This document shows, piece by piece, positions 48,143-59,200 of a stretch of 64,000 nt of DNA. The position numbers were made by a program, and so were the translations under genes. The DNA is from Chlorokybus atmophyticus (Eukaryota > Streptophyta > Chlorokybophyceae > Chlorokybales > Chlorokybaceae), in contig RHPI01003041.1 of NCBI GenBank assembly GCA_009103225.1, positions 1-64,000 of the forward strand, in the 5' to 3' direction. Below the pieces are notes generated by a model. It was not told the DNA's origin. It saw nothing but the letters and a program-made list of their open reading frames with translations, and searched no databases. Each line of letters begins with the position of its first letter. Positions within the stretch are counted from its first letter, which is position 1.

Positions 48143-50967
48143 ATGGTGAGAGAGAGGTGGTACTGCGTGAAGTATTGCACGTACCTGGAGCTGCTGCAAG
48201 CTTGTTTTCTGTGAGAGTTGCTGAGCGCGTGGGAGCTGAGATAGTGATCCGGGAGGGACGCTGCTCCGTACGCATGGATGGGGTCGAGTACATGGTCGGA
48301 ACCCAACGAGGAGGGCTCTACATTGTGGAGCAGACTCATGGCAGCAAGGCCATGATTGTGAAGGAGAACGAGACGGCTGAGCTTTGGCATCGAAGGTTCG
48401 GGCATTTGGGCTACAGCAACCTCACACGCCTGGTCGCTGAAGACATGGTGAAGGGCATTACTGGGAGCAAGGAAGATTTTCAAGCGTCTTCAACTACGCT
48501 CTGTGAACCCTGTGTGTTGGCCAAGCAGCATCGCATGCCGTTCTCATCATCTTCTTCAAGTAGCAAACATCCCTGCGAGCTTGTGCACATGGACGTTTGC
48601 GGGCCTATGCGCATTGTGGCGAAAGGAGGGGTAAGATACTTTGCAACATTCCTCGACGACTACAGCAAGCTTTCCATCGTCTTCCCTTTGATTCAAAAGT
48701 CAAAAGTCGCTGGAGCTGTGCGTACAGTCATTGCATTGCTTGAAATTCAATCGGGCAAGAAGATGAAAGCAATGAGAAGTGATCGAGGAGGGGAGTACGT
48801 CAACGCCCAGCTCAAAGAGTTCTTCGCCAGCAAAGGCATACGGCATGAGACAACAGCACCATACACTCCGCAGCAGAATGGAGCAGCTGAACGTCTCAAC
48901 CGAACGTTGTTGGAGCGTGTTCGAGCCATGCTCAATGACACCAAGTTGGAGGACAGTCTGTGGAAAGAGGCCGTTCTCACTGCCAACTACATCCGCAACC
49001 GTTCACCGATAAGCTCTGAGCAAAAGACTCCGTGGGAGCTCTTTTACGGTGAAGCGCCAGATGTGAGTGGCATGCGTGTGTTCGGATGTGTGGCATATGC
49101 ACTTGTGCCAGGTCAATTGCGACACAAGTTGGAGCCGGTCAGCAAGAAGGGCATCTTCGTTGGCTATGAACCAGGCTCAAAGGCGTACAAGGTCCTACTG
49201 GAGGACACGCGCAAGATTGTGGTGAGCAGAGACGTCGTGTTCCACGAAGGCTCATCACAAGTTGAAGCCGAAGAAGGTTTCTACCCTCAAGATGAAGATG
49301 ACAAAGCACAACCTGAAGAGCTTTCAAGCAGAGAAAAGGTTGAAGGTGAGGCATCAGTCATCAATAAAGAGCAGGGCTCATCTGTAGCAGGCGAGAAGCA
49401 GAAGCAGCAGGAGCAAGCTCGACGCTACCCAGTGAGGGAAAGACAAGCACCTGACTTCTACAAGGCACACATCGCTAGTGTGCACAATGACGAGAGTGAA
49501 GAACCAAGCACCTACGAGGAGGCATTGCGAGCACCAGATGCAGAACAATGGCAGCGAGCTATGGATGATGAGATTGCATCACTCCATGCCAACAACACAT
49601 GGGTGTTGGAGAAGCCCCCGCAAGGTGTGAAGCCCATTCCGGTCAAGTGGGTGTTCAAGGTAAAGCGTGATGGTCAAGGCAACATCGAGCGCTACAAGGC
49701 AAGTAAGCATGCAACCTTCCGCACATTGATTGCCATGGTTGCTGCTGAAGACCTCGAGTGTCACCACCTTGATGTGAAGACTGCTTTCCTTTACGGAGAG
49801 CTGGAGGAAGAGATCTACACCAAGCAACCACCAGGCTACGCAGAAGGGGAGCCAGGCATGGCTTGCAAGTTGATCAAGGCTTTGTATGGGCTGCGACAAG
49901 CACCACGTGTGTGGCACATTCGCCTCACGAAAGAGTTGGAGAAACTCGGCTACAAAGCATCCTCAGCGGATCCGGGGCTCTTCATCCATGAAAAGAAGAA
50001 GGTTTACTTGCTCGTGTATGTGGACGACATCATCGTCACGGCCAAGCAAGTTGAAGACCTGAAGGAAACGAAGCACGGATTGCAGCAAGCATTCGCAGTA
50101 CGCGACCTTGGAGAGGTCAAGTTATTTCTTGGCATGGTGATAGAGCGTGACAGAGCAGCACGCACAATCAAGATCAGCCAAGAGCAGATGGTGAAGCAAC
50201 TTGTCACCAAATTCGGACTCAACGAAGCAAAGACCAAGTCTACTCCATTGGCACTCGGCACCAACCTCGTCAAAGCGAAAGATGAGGAAGTACTCGACAA
50301 GGCTCAGTATCCCTATGGTGAACTTGTTGGGAGTATGCTCTACCTAGCAGTGTGCACAAGACCCGACATCGCACATGCAGTTGGAGTGCTTGCGCGCTAC
50401 ATGTCTGCACCAAGCATGGAGCACTGGCGTGCAGCGAAGGGAGTATTGCGCTACGTGGCTGGAAGCGCAAGTGTTGGCATCAAGTTTGGTTGCGGAAGCA
50501 CAGAGATGGAGGGCTATTGCGACGCAGACTTTGCAGGTGACCTCGATAGCAGGAGGTCCACCACGGCGTACGTCTTCAAGTTGAATGGAGGCGTGGTGAG
50601 CTGGAACAGTAGGCTGCAACCCACAACAGCTGCATCTACTTCGGAAGCGGAGTACATGGCAGCATCGGCTGCAGTGAAGGAGGCGTTATGGCTTCGCAAG
50701 CTGATGGCAGATCTGGAGCACCCGATGGCGTGTATCACGATCAACTGCGACAACCAAGGCGCCATCAAGTTGCTGAAGCACCCCATTGCCTCGACAAGGA
50801 CAAAGCACATTGATGTCATGCATCACTTTGTGCGAGACAGAGTCACACGCAAGGAGGTTGAGTTCCAATATTGCAATACGGAAGACATGCTCGCGGACTT
50901 CATGACGAAGCCACTGTCACCGCTGAAGTTTAAGGCATGTTGCAAGGGACTCGGCATATGTGCTTAG
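47890..50967 (+). CDS. Copia 3 Pol, open but with an RT deletion
   Basis: After the TAA at about 47887 the same frame runs open to TAG at 50965-50967. Order: protease (IDSGCDQHLTP), pre-integrase (LWHRRFGHLGYSNL), integrase core (HMDVCGPM, SDRGGEY, TPQQNGAAERLNRT), RT (VKWVFKVKRDGQGNIERYKA, then LDVKTAFLYGELEEEIY, LLVYVDDIIVTAK), RNase H (CDADFAGD, TSEAEYMA, NCDNQGAIKL). Between ERYKA and SKHATF about 22 residues are missing that copia 1 retains (RLVAKGFLQQEG and onward), an in-frame 66-bp deletion between GCAAG words. The RT is therefore probably inactive, although no stop occurs. Confidence 0.92.
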   Translation, partial: REQSEAGTSSNAQRKEKGVAFTASRKFDTTSWAIDSGCDQHLTPHKEVMENYRKMSTTRKVEGFSGHELEAIGVGEVRLQCKIGDGEREVVLREVLHVPGAAASLFSVRVAERVGAEIVIREGRCSVRMDGVEYMVGTQRGGLYIVEQTHGSKAMIVKENETAELWHRRFGHLGYSNLTRLVAEDMVKGITGSKEDFQASSTTLCEPCVLAKQHRMPFSSSSSSSKHPCELVHMDVCGPMRIVAKGGVRYFATFLDDYSKLSIVFPLIQKSKVAGAVRTVIALLEIQSGKKMKAMRSDRGGEYVNAQLKEFFASKGIRHETTAPYTPQQNGAAERLNRTLLERVRAMLNDTKLEDSLWKEAVLTANYIRNRSPISSEQKTPWELFYGEAPDVSGMRVFGCVAYALVPGQLRHKLEPVSKKGIFVGYEPGSKAYKVLLEDTRKIVVSRDVVFHEGSSQVEAEEGFYPQDEDDKAQPEELSSREKVEGEASVINKEQGSSVAGEKQKQQEQARRYPVRERQAPDFYKAHIASVHNDESEEPSTYEEALRAPDAEQWQRAMDDEIASLHANNTWVLEKPPQGVKPIPVKWVFKVKRDGQGNIERYKASKHATFRTLIAMVAAEDLECHHLDVKTAFLYGELEEEIYTKQPPGYAEGEPGMACKLIKALYGLRQAPRVWHIRLTKELEKLGYKASSADPGLFIHEKKKVYLLVYVDDIIVTAKQVEDLKETKHGLQQAFAVRDLGEVKLFLGMVIERDRAARTIKISQEQMVKQLVTKFGLNEAKTKSTPLALGTNLVKAKDEEVLDKAQYPYGELVGSMLYLAVCTRPDIAHAVGVLARYMSAPSMEHWRAAKGVLRYVAGSASVGIKFGCGSTEMEGYCDADFAGDLDSRRSTTAYVFKLNGGVVSWNSRLQPTTAASTSEAEYMAASAAVKEALWLRKLMADLEHPMACITINCDNQGAIKLLKHPIASTRTKHIDVMHHFVRDRVTRKEVEFQYCNTEDMLADFMTKPLSPLKFKACCKGLGICA

Positions 50968-51012
50968 GTGAAAGAAGACCAAGCGTTGGAGGCCAAGCTG
51001 CCCGCGTGGGAG

Positions 51013-51414
51013 TGTTGAAGATATTCCTACATCCGGTCAGCCTGCCCTGCATACAAGAGAGAAGAGAAGGGACCTCGATGGGAGGACCTCGAAGACTCCG
51101 GACATAAAGGTCCTGCCGCGGACTGCAGAGAAGGGTCCTAGGAGAATCGTTATATCTCCTAGAATACTCAGTCATTTGGGACGTGGCATAGCTTGTTGAA
51201 AAGCTTATTAAGTTAGCTACGTGGCACATCTTACAGCGTAGGATTCGGTTCAGTAGATCGGACGCTGTTGCGTGTAGACCAGCAGTGTGTACAAACTGTG
51301 TACTGACTGGCGGGTATATAACCCCGCGGTTTGTTGGTAATAAATCGGGAAGTGTATTGCCTTCTCCTGTGTGTCATTGCTTGCCCTCTTCACTTGCATG
51401 CTTGCTTCTCAACA
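51013..51414 (+). repeat. 3' LTR of copia 3
   Basis: 402 bp, nearly identical to 45926-46327, preceded by a CCCGCGTGGGAG stretch. Confidence 0.95.
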
Positions 51415-51419
51415 CCGCC

Positions 51420-52014
51420 ATATGTCCTGCCTGGTGTCAGTGGGCGCCAGCTCTGTGTCATCGACTTCAGTGTTGGCTGCGTGGACGTCTCCCAAGGGTG
51501 TGGTTGCCGCAGGGCCGGTAGGCTCAAAGGCAGGAATCTCCTCTGCCACTGCTGAGGCAGTGGTGTTGGTCTTGCGCTCTGAGCGCAGCGCGGCAGCAGC
51601 AAACATGGCTGCCATGGTGGGGGTTGTTGCTGCAGGGACGAGCTCATGCCGAGCTCCAGTTGCATCATTGGTGCTGAGGTGAGGGTTGCAACTGAGGCCA
51701 TCGGCGTCTTGGTTAGCGAGGCCAGCGCGGTGGTCGATCTCGAAGTCGTACTCTTGCAACAGCAGGGCCCATCGAGCAAGTTTCCCTGTCAGATGTTGGT
51801 TGGTCATCAGCCACTTGAGGGGCTGATGACCGGTGATCAGTTGGAACTGCCGACCAAAAAGGAAGGGTCGGAAGAAGGAGATAGCCCACACTGCAGCGAG
51901 GCATTCCCCCTCGTAGCTGCTGTAGTTGGCCTCGGCACTATCGTTGCTTCGGCTGGCGTATAACACCACCCGCTCCTTATTGTTCTCATCGTGCTGCACC
52001 AGCACTGCTCCCAT
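51420..52014 (-). pseudogene. RNase H (methyltransferase element)
   Basis: The frame begins MGAVLVQHDENN, followed by VLYASRSNDSAEANYSSYEG, CLAAVWAISFFRPFLFG and LAGLANQDADGLS-like ending (RAGLANQDADGLS), the typical gypsy RNase H with its conserved acidic residues. It runs into copia 3 near 51419. RNase H removes the RNA strand during reverse transcription. Confidence 0.9.
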
Positions 52015-52069
52015 CCCCAGCTTGCTCCAGTCGGTGTGAAGGATGAAAGGCTTGGCGTAGTCCGGACGT

Positions 52070-52985
52070 TTAAGGACGGGAGCGGTGGTGAGCCTGATCT
52101 TCAGCTCCTTGAAGGCCTGCTGTTGCGGTTCCTTTCATGCGAACTCCACCTCCTTCTTCAGTAGCTTGTTGAGGGGCCTTGCGATCTTCGCGAAGTCCTT
52201 CACGAACCGGCGATAGTAGTTGGCAAGTCCCAAGAAAGCGCGCAGACGTGTGAGGTCTGTCGGGGCAAGGATAGCTGCCAGAGCCTCTACTCTTGCCTGC
52301 CGCACATACACACCATGGGGCACAATCATGTGCCCTAAGTACGGCACCTTGTGGGTAAAGAAGATACACTTGTCGGGGTGTACGGTCATCCCCACTCCCT
52401 TGAGTCGTTCCAGCACCGCTTCGATGTGCGGAAGATGCTCCTCGTTGCTGCGGCTGAAGATGAGGATGTCATCGATGTAGCACCGCGCGAAGTCCAGCCC
52501 CTTCAAGGCCTTGTCCATGACGCGTTAAAACTTGGCGGGGGCATTCTTCAGCCCGAACGGCATTACCTTCCATTGGTACAGCTGCCAGTTGCCCCAGAAG
52601 CAGGTCTTGTGCTTGTCCTCGTCCTTGATGGCGATTTGGTTGTACCCTTGACGTATGTCCAGGTCGCTGAAGACTGTGCAGTCTCCCACATCATCAAAGA
52701 TACCCTCTGCTTTGGGCATGGGGTACCTGTCTTGCTTGGTCTTGTTGTTGAGGGGGCGATAGTCGCCACACATGCGTCACTCTGTCCAGTTGCCGGCTGA
52801 ATCCTCTTCTTCAATGGCATGACGGTTGCTGTTGCAAAGTCCGATGTGGATTCTTCGATAAGGCCTGCATCAAGCAGCGCCTTACATCTCCGTTCCACCA
52901 GGTCCTCTTCCAACTTGGAGAGCCTGTATTGCCGCCGGAACACCGGCTCGGTGTCCGCCAACTCGATGTCCATCTGCTACACTGA
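52070..52985 (-). pseudogene. Reverse transcriptase (methyltransferase element)
   Basis: From 52973: MDIELADTEPVFRRQYRLSK, LLDAGLIEESTSDFA, then after a frame break MCGDYRPLNNKTKQDRYPMP, FSDLDIRQGYNQIAI, PFGLKNAPAKF, a TAA, RVMDKALKGLDFARC and YIDDILIFSRS with the catalytic YIDD. The TAA lies where FQRVMD is expected, so CAA changed to TAA. The thumb part LGLANYYRRFVKDFAKIARP follows. It is a Ty3/gypsy enzyme distinct from the chromovirus RT. Confidence 0.93.
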
Positions 52986-53189
52986 GCATGTACCCAATTC
53001 CTTCACATTGAAGCTGAATTGGCTCCTCCATTTGTCGAGGAGAGCCTCCAGCTTTTCTCGAGTGCCTTCTGTGGCCAAAGGGCCAATGGCATGGTCCCAT
53101 GAGGTCGCATTGGCGACCACGGGCCTCCAGTGTCACTGCTGCTTGCTCCTCCATGTGGATCACCTCGAGGGCTGTGTGAGCTGCCTTGG

Positions 53190-54471
53190 TGTCGGTAACG
53201 ATCGCGATCAGCCCACCCCCCAGCCAAGTGTTCGAGATCCTCGAAGGACATGTGGCGGTCCTGCAATGCGAAGCTCAGCTCCAGCAGCCATACCATGCTG
53301 TTCTGGTCCATGGCGCGGCCAAGCAGCTGGCATTGCTGACTATCTGTCAGCGACGAGCCCGTGATGCTGTTGGGGGAGAATCCCATGGCGTGTTCACGTT
53401 CGCGTGCGTTGGGTTCCTCCAGCCTGTTGGTGGTCGCATCAAACACCATCCCGTCACCACCGTTCCGAAATACGTAGGAGCCCGGGTAGGACACTAATGT
53501 GGGGAGTGCGCGACGGGGCTGACCGGGCTGATTGCACGGGTAGAAGTGGTTGTGGTCATGATGCAGGACAGGTTGTGCGTTGCGGCCGGGGTCAAGGATG
53601 TCATCGACCAGCAGGTTGCGCGGCTAAGCGCTGCGCGTGTATTCTGCGGTCAAGAGCTCCTCCACGGCGGCCAAGTTTGTCCACTTGGCACGTACACGAT
53701 GTGCGCGCGAGCCATGTCGTACAGCATTCACTTTGAGTGGGTGCCCCAGCATGGAGCAAACTTGTCGGTAGCTGAAGGCCACGTGCGGACGCTTGTCGTC
53801 CTCTGAATGCACATTTTCGATGACGTACCCCAGGGGTTTGGAGATCTGGTGGTGTTGAAGGAGGTATATGATTCTCATCAGCTCCCAAGACAGGGCTGAT
53901 CGAGGGTTTTCGAGGCTTTGCCCCTTGCCTGCCCTGGAGTGCCCTTGGCATTCCCACTCAGCTATTAACAAGTCGATGTTGCCGAGGGTCAGAGTAGGTG
54001 ATCTTCGGTGATCAGCCGGATGTCTTGTGGCAACGCTTTGAGGCTACCTTGCAACGCCGAGAGGGGTAGTTGATGTGGATATCTCTCGTGCAGTTGGCGT
54101 AAGTGCTTGAGGGCCGTTTGCGCGTATGGGTTTGGGTCACAGTCACAGTATTTGACAACCTTCACACCCGTGTTGAAGACAGCGGCAAGACCACTGCCAA
54201 TGCCTCCAAACAGCTCCAACACTGTGATGCCCTACTGCCTGCAAAAGGTGTGGAACTCCACCACTCCGGTGGCCACCATATGCTGGTCCTGCACCTTGTT
54301 GTGGCCTCGGTAGTTGGGGAAGCGCGTGGTGATCAGTGGATGGCTTAGCAAGACGTGTGCGTCCACCTGTGCGCGCCAGCGCCGTTCAGCTGGGTCTTGT
54401 AATATTACTTCCACGGTGGCATCCTCCTGCTCCTTGTTGTACGGGGTGGGAGAGGAGTCGACGGTCGACAC
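53190..54471 (-). pseudogene. C5 cytosine-DNA methyltransferase domain in a gypsy element
   Basis: The domain lies between protease and RT. Motif I: VLELFGGIGSGLAAVF (about 54225), the SAM-binding loop. Motif IV: LLIAEWECQGHSRAG, with the catalytic Cys codon at 53948-53950. Motif VI: GYVIENVHSEDD (about 53812). Motif VIII: RAHRVRAKW. Then a target-recognition region with PCNQPGQPRRALPTLVSYPG, motif IX-like PNAREREHAMGF and motif X LGRAMDQNSMVWLL. Motif IV has Glu-Cys-Gln rather than the usual Pro-Cys-Gln. Defects: TAG just before motif I, a one-base frameshift near 54000, and TAG at about 53632. The intact enzyme would transfer methyl groups to cytosine C5. It probably was translated as part of the pol polyprotein. 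Confidence 0.9.
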
Positions 54472-55109
54472 GGAGCCGTGGCACCAGCAGCGACTTGCGT
54501 CCGAGCGCTGTTGTATGTGGCCGTTGCAGCCTCCCGTGTGCGGGCGTGGCTGCGTGTGGCCACGGCGGCCACTTTGCGTTGGGCGCGCGTGCGCGAGACC
54601 AACTCGAGAGGCAGAAAACCCTGCACCTCTCCGTCATCCTCATCCCAATGTTGCTGAAACCACGCCCGCTCTGTCCAGCAGTCGAGGCCCATGCCCACAG
54701 GGAAGTTGAAGTCCTGCTCAAGCAAAAAGTCGAAGGAGCCGGCATTGGTGACCACACATTGCTGGATGATCTCGGTTGTGTGGGTTGGGTCCAGCCCTAT
54801 CAACCGAATGCAAAAGGCCTCTCTGGTGATTCCCATCACCTTATCTCGGCTACCTGTGGCAGTGTCCAACACGTACGGGCAAGGCACCAAGTCGGAGCTG
54901 GTTATGCCGAGGGACCGCGCGAGGAAGCGCCCGATGATGACAGGCTGTGCTCCGGTGTCCAACATCACTCGCTTGGGTGCCAGGCCGTTAATGGTAACGT
55001 GCTTGCCTTGGTTGGCCACCATGGCAGCATTGGCGCTGATGCGCAGTCTCTCCGTACGAGCTGTCTGCACCTTTGTCTCAGTTCTCTCAGCTGGGGGTGC
55101 TGAGCGCAT
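54405..55109 (-). CDS. Retropepsin-type protease (methyltransferase element)
   Basis: The 234-residue frame has VMLDTGAQPVIIGRFLARSL, the D-T-G active site of retroviral-type aspartic proteases, followed by a DFLLEQDFNFPVGMGLD flap-distal region. Its C-terminal 70 residues are Arg/Ala/Thr-rich without motif. The methyltransferase frame starts in its last 70 codons in another frame, so a frameshift separates them in this copy. The protease would cut Gag-Pol. Confidence 0.82.
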   Translation of the reverse strand: MRSAPPAERTETKVQTARTERLRISANAAMVANQGKHVTINGLAPKRVMLDTGAQPVIIGRFLARSLGITSSDLVPCPYVLDTATGSRDKVMGITREAFCIRLIGLDPTHTTEIIQQCVVTNAGSFDFLLEQDFNFPVGMGLDCWTERAWFQQHWDEDDGEVQGFLPLELVSRTRAQRKVAAVATRSHARTREAATATYNSARTQVAAGATAPCRPSTPLPPRTTRSRRMPPWK

Positions 55110-55119
55110 TGCAGCTAGA

Positions 55120-55789
55120 GCTCATCTGCCTGCTGGGTCCGGAGGACCCTCTCCTTGCCCACTCCCTCTGCCGAACCGAACTTGTCGTGGTGGTTGGTAG
55201 ACACGAGGGGGCCTCGGTGCTGGAGGTTCCGGCGCCGGTTGTGGTGGCGGCGCAGGTGGATGCTGCCTCTGCGAAGATGGAATCATGCTCGCGGGTGTAC
55301 CCAATGGTTGTGGAGGAAATCCCGGAGGACCCGGTGCTTGTGGACCTGCCTCGCGTTCAGCTTGCTGCGCGGTGTACGTCCATTGGACAGCATGAGCCGC
55401 TTCTCTGACCAACGTCCCTTCCCACGTGGCCGTGAGCTCGGTATCCATGTTGGTCCAGTGATGATATTGAGGCATGGGCTGCAGGTATACGGCGCGTAGT
55501 AGCTGTCGCCGCATGTCGTGGGTGATGGTGGGGACTCGCAAGATCCCTGCCATGTAGGCATCCCACCTTGTACCACTCCCACATCGGGCACAGTCATGGC
55601 GCGCGCGCGTAGGGTGCGCTGGAGGTCAGTTTGCTGTGCGTGTAGCTCTTGAGCAATGGCGATGCGCCGCTGTCGTGTCGTGCGGCTTCCACCCCTGGCA
55701 GCCGCAGCATTGCCTCCTGCACTCCCTCCAGCGTGTCCGGGACTGTGGTGGCAGCCTCGTCATATGCTTGTCGCAGCGAATGAACGAAT
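55120..55789 (-). pseudogene. Gag-protease linker region (methyltransferase element)
   Basis: Minus-strand frames here are Pro/Gln/Arg-rich (for example TPASMIPSSQRQ and HPPAPPPQPAPEPPAPR) and break repeatedly. They connect the gag part beyond the solo LTR with the protease. No conserved domain was recognised. Confidence 0.5.
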
Positions 55790-56246
55790 TGTTGAAGGTA
55801 TTACATGGGTGACGCTTGTATCCGGTCAGCTTGCCCTTTATACAGGAGTCGAGGGTCGAAGGTACTAGGAAGAAGCGCGTAGACTCCAGACTTAGCAAGA
55901 CGGTCGAGTCATGACGGACTCCGGACTAGGCTGCTTGGTAGAGCCTTGGGAGAAATCGCGTAGCTTTGTGGATACGTAAGCTTAGCAGGCGTGGCTTAGC
56001 TTGTTGGGAAGCTCTGGTTGTGAGCTAGACAACGTAGCTTACAGAACAGCAATCGGCTGAGTATAGCGCACGCGGTGCTTGCCAATGTAGACGTGTGGAG
56101 AGATTGGCGGGGTATAAAGCCCAGACTTGTTGCAATGAAGAAAAGAGGTCACGATGTAGCATGTGTGCGGATGCTATGGCGGCAGTAGCAGTCATGCTCT
56201 TGTGCTGATGTTGTTAGCGCGTCACTTGCACGTGTCTATGTCAACA
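55790..56246 (+). mobile_element. Solo LTR of a copia-type element
   Basis: 457 bp, TGTTGAAGG to GTCAACA, flanked by CGAAT at 55785-55789 and 56247-56251. Internal words (ATCCGGTCAGC, ACTTAGCAAGA, GACTCCGGACT) recur in the LTRs of copia 2 and copia 3. It arose by LTR-LTR recombination after insertion into the gag region. Confidence 0.92.
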
Positions 56247-56251
56247 CGAAT

Positions 56252-59200
56252 GCCCCCAACCATGATGCTCGGTTGCCAAAGGCAAACAGGGGGACAGCCG
56301 CGGCGCTGCCCTCTCGCATCCCCATTATCTGTCTTAATGTGTTGCCCTCAAGCCTGTGCAATACGACTGCTTGTCGAATGTGAGTGCGGTACGGAGTTGT
56401 TGCTCCCCCACCATACCAGCTCCTCCTCGTTGTGTAGTGTCCCCTTGCGGGGTGAGGTACCCCCGCCTTGCATCGCGTTGATCCTCCGGCATGTCTTCGA
56501 CCAAAGGAGGCAGCAGCGGGGCGATTACCCCCCTCAATTGTTGCGCCAACGCCCTCGCTTGGTCTGCAACAGTTGCTTGTTTTGGCTGTGGGATGGCGAC
56601 TGCCGTGGAGTGCCCTGTGGTCAGCGCCGTGGAGGCGCTGGCAACCTTTGCCGGCGTTACGGCTGGTACGGCATCGGCATGTGCTGCTTCGTACGCCTGT
56701 CGGCGCACGTCCACTTGGGCAGCTTGGTCCACCCGATAAGGATGTGCCTGTTCGAAGGCAGAGAACCTCTCTCGACGGCTGCCTGGAGTAAGCCCCCGAA
56801 GAGTGGGATCGGTGCCTAGCGCGATGTCTGACATGGTGACCACGAGGTCTTATATTTTGCGACGCTGGAGTCCGAGTAGGTCCAGTGGTGAGGGCTCGAA
56901 GTCGATCTGTTGAGCGGGCTTGGGTTGCCACGATTGACTGGGTGCGCCCTGCAACCTTGCGTGTAATGCCAAGAACAACTGAATGGCAGCTCTAACACTG
57001 CAGGTCGCCGGTAGGTGACCCGGAAAAGCCGATCCCTCATCTCCAGAGCAATGCCGGCGAGGATTTCATCCTCCAGCTGCTGTTGTGTGGGTTCCGGCAG
57101 CGTGTGGTACTCTGGAGGTGGTAGGGGCAAGATGCGATCATCGCGTGCCACGCGCGTGGTGTGTTGCCCCCCTGATCCGTACGCAATGGTGGTGGGCTCC
57201 ACGTTGCGTAGAACCGACGCCCAGACGCCTTCTGCTTGTGGTCCGCGTGGCACTTGCTGTGTGACATCAAGTGCTCGTGGCGGTGCCGTCCGAACCTCAG
57301 GTAGTGGTGCAGTGGGTGTGGCAGCACTACTTGAGGCGATGGTTGTGGCGCCTGCAGCAGTCGTCGTTACTGAGGTGGCGGCTGTGAGGGTGGCAGCAGT
57401 CGCGGCCGACGTGGTCGCTTCAATGGAGGCAGGAGTGGTGGATTTACCACCCACGAACCCAACGACCATGGTTGTTGCGGCGTTGGTGCTTTTCATCACC
57501 GGGGACAGCGTGGTGCCACGATCTCAGCACTCTAGAGTGCTGGCACCTGCTGTCGTGGTCGGTGTGGATGCCGCGACACATCAGCTTTCTTGCGCGCACG
57601 TCTTGATGGTTGTACACGTGACGGCGTGGGAGTGTCTCTATCCCGTTTTGGTGCCATCAGCGCCCACCTAGCAGCATAGCATGCTTGATAGTCCTGCTCC
57701 TTGTTCTCCTCCAACTGTGCCACGCGCGCCATCAGGGCTGCCACTTGGTCAACAGCTGGTGGATTGGCTGGTGCCTTTACAGCAGCAGATCCAGCGCGAG
57801 GACGTCCCTCAGGTCCTTTGTGCTGTAGAGGGCGGTTTTTCCCTATGTAGCCAGCTTCTTTCTTGCGGGCCCCGGCGTTGTTGCCATTGTTGCGACCACC
57901 AGCGTTGTTGCTGTTGTTGTAGCCGCCAGCGTGGTTGCTGTTGTTGTAACCCCCATTGTTGCCGCGGTAGCCAACAGCGTTGTTGCCGTTGCTGTAGCCA
58001 ATAGAGGGCCGCAGCTCAGGGAACTTGAGCCAGCATACTGTCTCCAAGTGTCCCGTCTTGTGGCAGTAGTTGCACACAAGGTTGCCGTAATCTTCGGTGC
58101 ACTCCTTTTGGCAGTGGCCATGCCGACCACACCGGTGACACAGCACTGAAGCGACAAGGGCAGCATGAGCTGACCGTTTATCCTTGTTGTGGATGCCTTG
58201 CGGCTCTCGGCTGCGGTCCCGCCGAAGGGGCTCTGCACTTGTGTGTGCCCTGCCATAGGCCGCGAGGCATTGCGATTGGAATCCAGCACTGCTTTCTCAT
58301 ACACCGCGCGCTTATGGATGGCTTGTGCAGTCTCGAAAGCTTCCTTGAGGGTGTAGCCGAGGGGCCTGCTGTAGTTCAGCGTCAGGCGCGTCGACTCGCT
58401 CAGGGTGGGATCCAACTCGGCCACATACACCACTACTGCCGCCTCCTCACTGACAATCTTGTAGTCAATGTCTTTAAGCAACCCTTCCAACCGCGAATAC
58501 AGTCGGAGAGGGTCATCGTTGGGCTTCCGTCGAAAACGCCTCAACTCCTCCACCTTGCTGTTGATCTGAGGTGGGAAGGTGCGCCGGAGTGTGCGGCGTA
58601 GAGGTCCTTTAATGGGGAGTCCAACATAGCAGCGCCCACCGTAAGCGCGGGTGCACGCAATGCCACTGAGCCGAGGGTGAAAACACTGCCTCCCGCTGAA
58701 GCACGCGAGTTCGGTGTTGGTAGCAGAGGCGTACCCATCTCCAATGCTGCAGCTTGCTGCTCCTCTTGTTGCTCCCTAATGATGGCAGCGGTGCGGTTGA
58801 GTATCCTGATCCGGCGCTCGGCCTTCTTGCCCTCGATCTCCGCAGGAGTCAATGAGGCCACTACCACCTCAACTTTTTCATTCTCTCCCTTTTTCATGGC
58901 TGCAGCTAGAGTGAGACCCGTGACTGAGGCTGGCGGGGCCGCTGCTACCGGGACAGTAACCGATGGGCTATGCAGTGACGTGGAGGCTATGGTGCTAGCC
59001 AACTCGCTATAGCCGTCAATCTTGTGCGACTCAGCGACGGACTTCCACACATCATGTGCTTTGTGATCAAGGTATTGAGCGGACACATGAAACGATACCT
59101 CATCTGTCTAGTCCTTGCTCTTGAGGGCTTGCTGCCGCATCTTAGAGTGGAACTTGATGATGAACTCGTCAAGTGAGGTGGTGCCAGGACGTCCGGAGAA

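Larger units (their letters stand above)
45926..51414 (+). mobile_element. Copia retrotransposon 3, young, complete ends
   Basis: Two 402-bp LTRs (45926-46327 and 51013-51414) differ at only about three positions. The element is flanked by CCGCC at 45921-45925 and 51415-51419. It is inserted between the RNase H and integrase regions of the methyltransferase element, in the opposite orientation. It keeps PBS, gag and a 978-codon pol frame. Confidence 0.97.

Noticed and set aside
49690-49712. The 66-bp gap in copia 3 RT read as a removed intron
   Set aside because: The segment present in copia 1 codes for the conserved first RT block and does not begin with GT and end with AG at the join; deletion between GCAAG words fits better.
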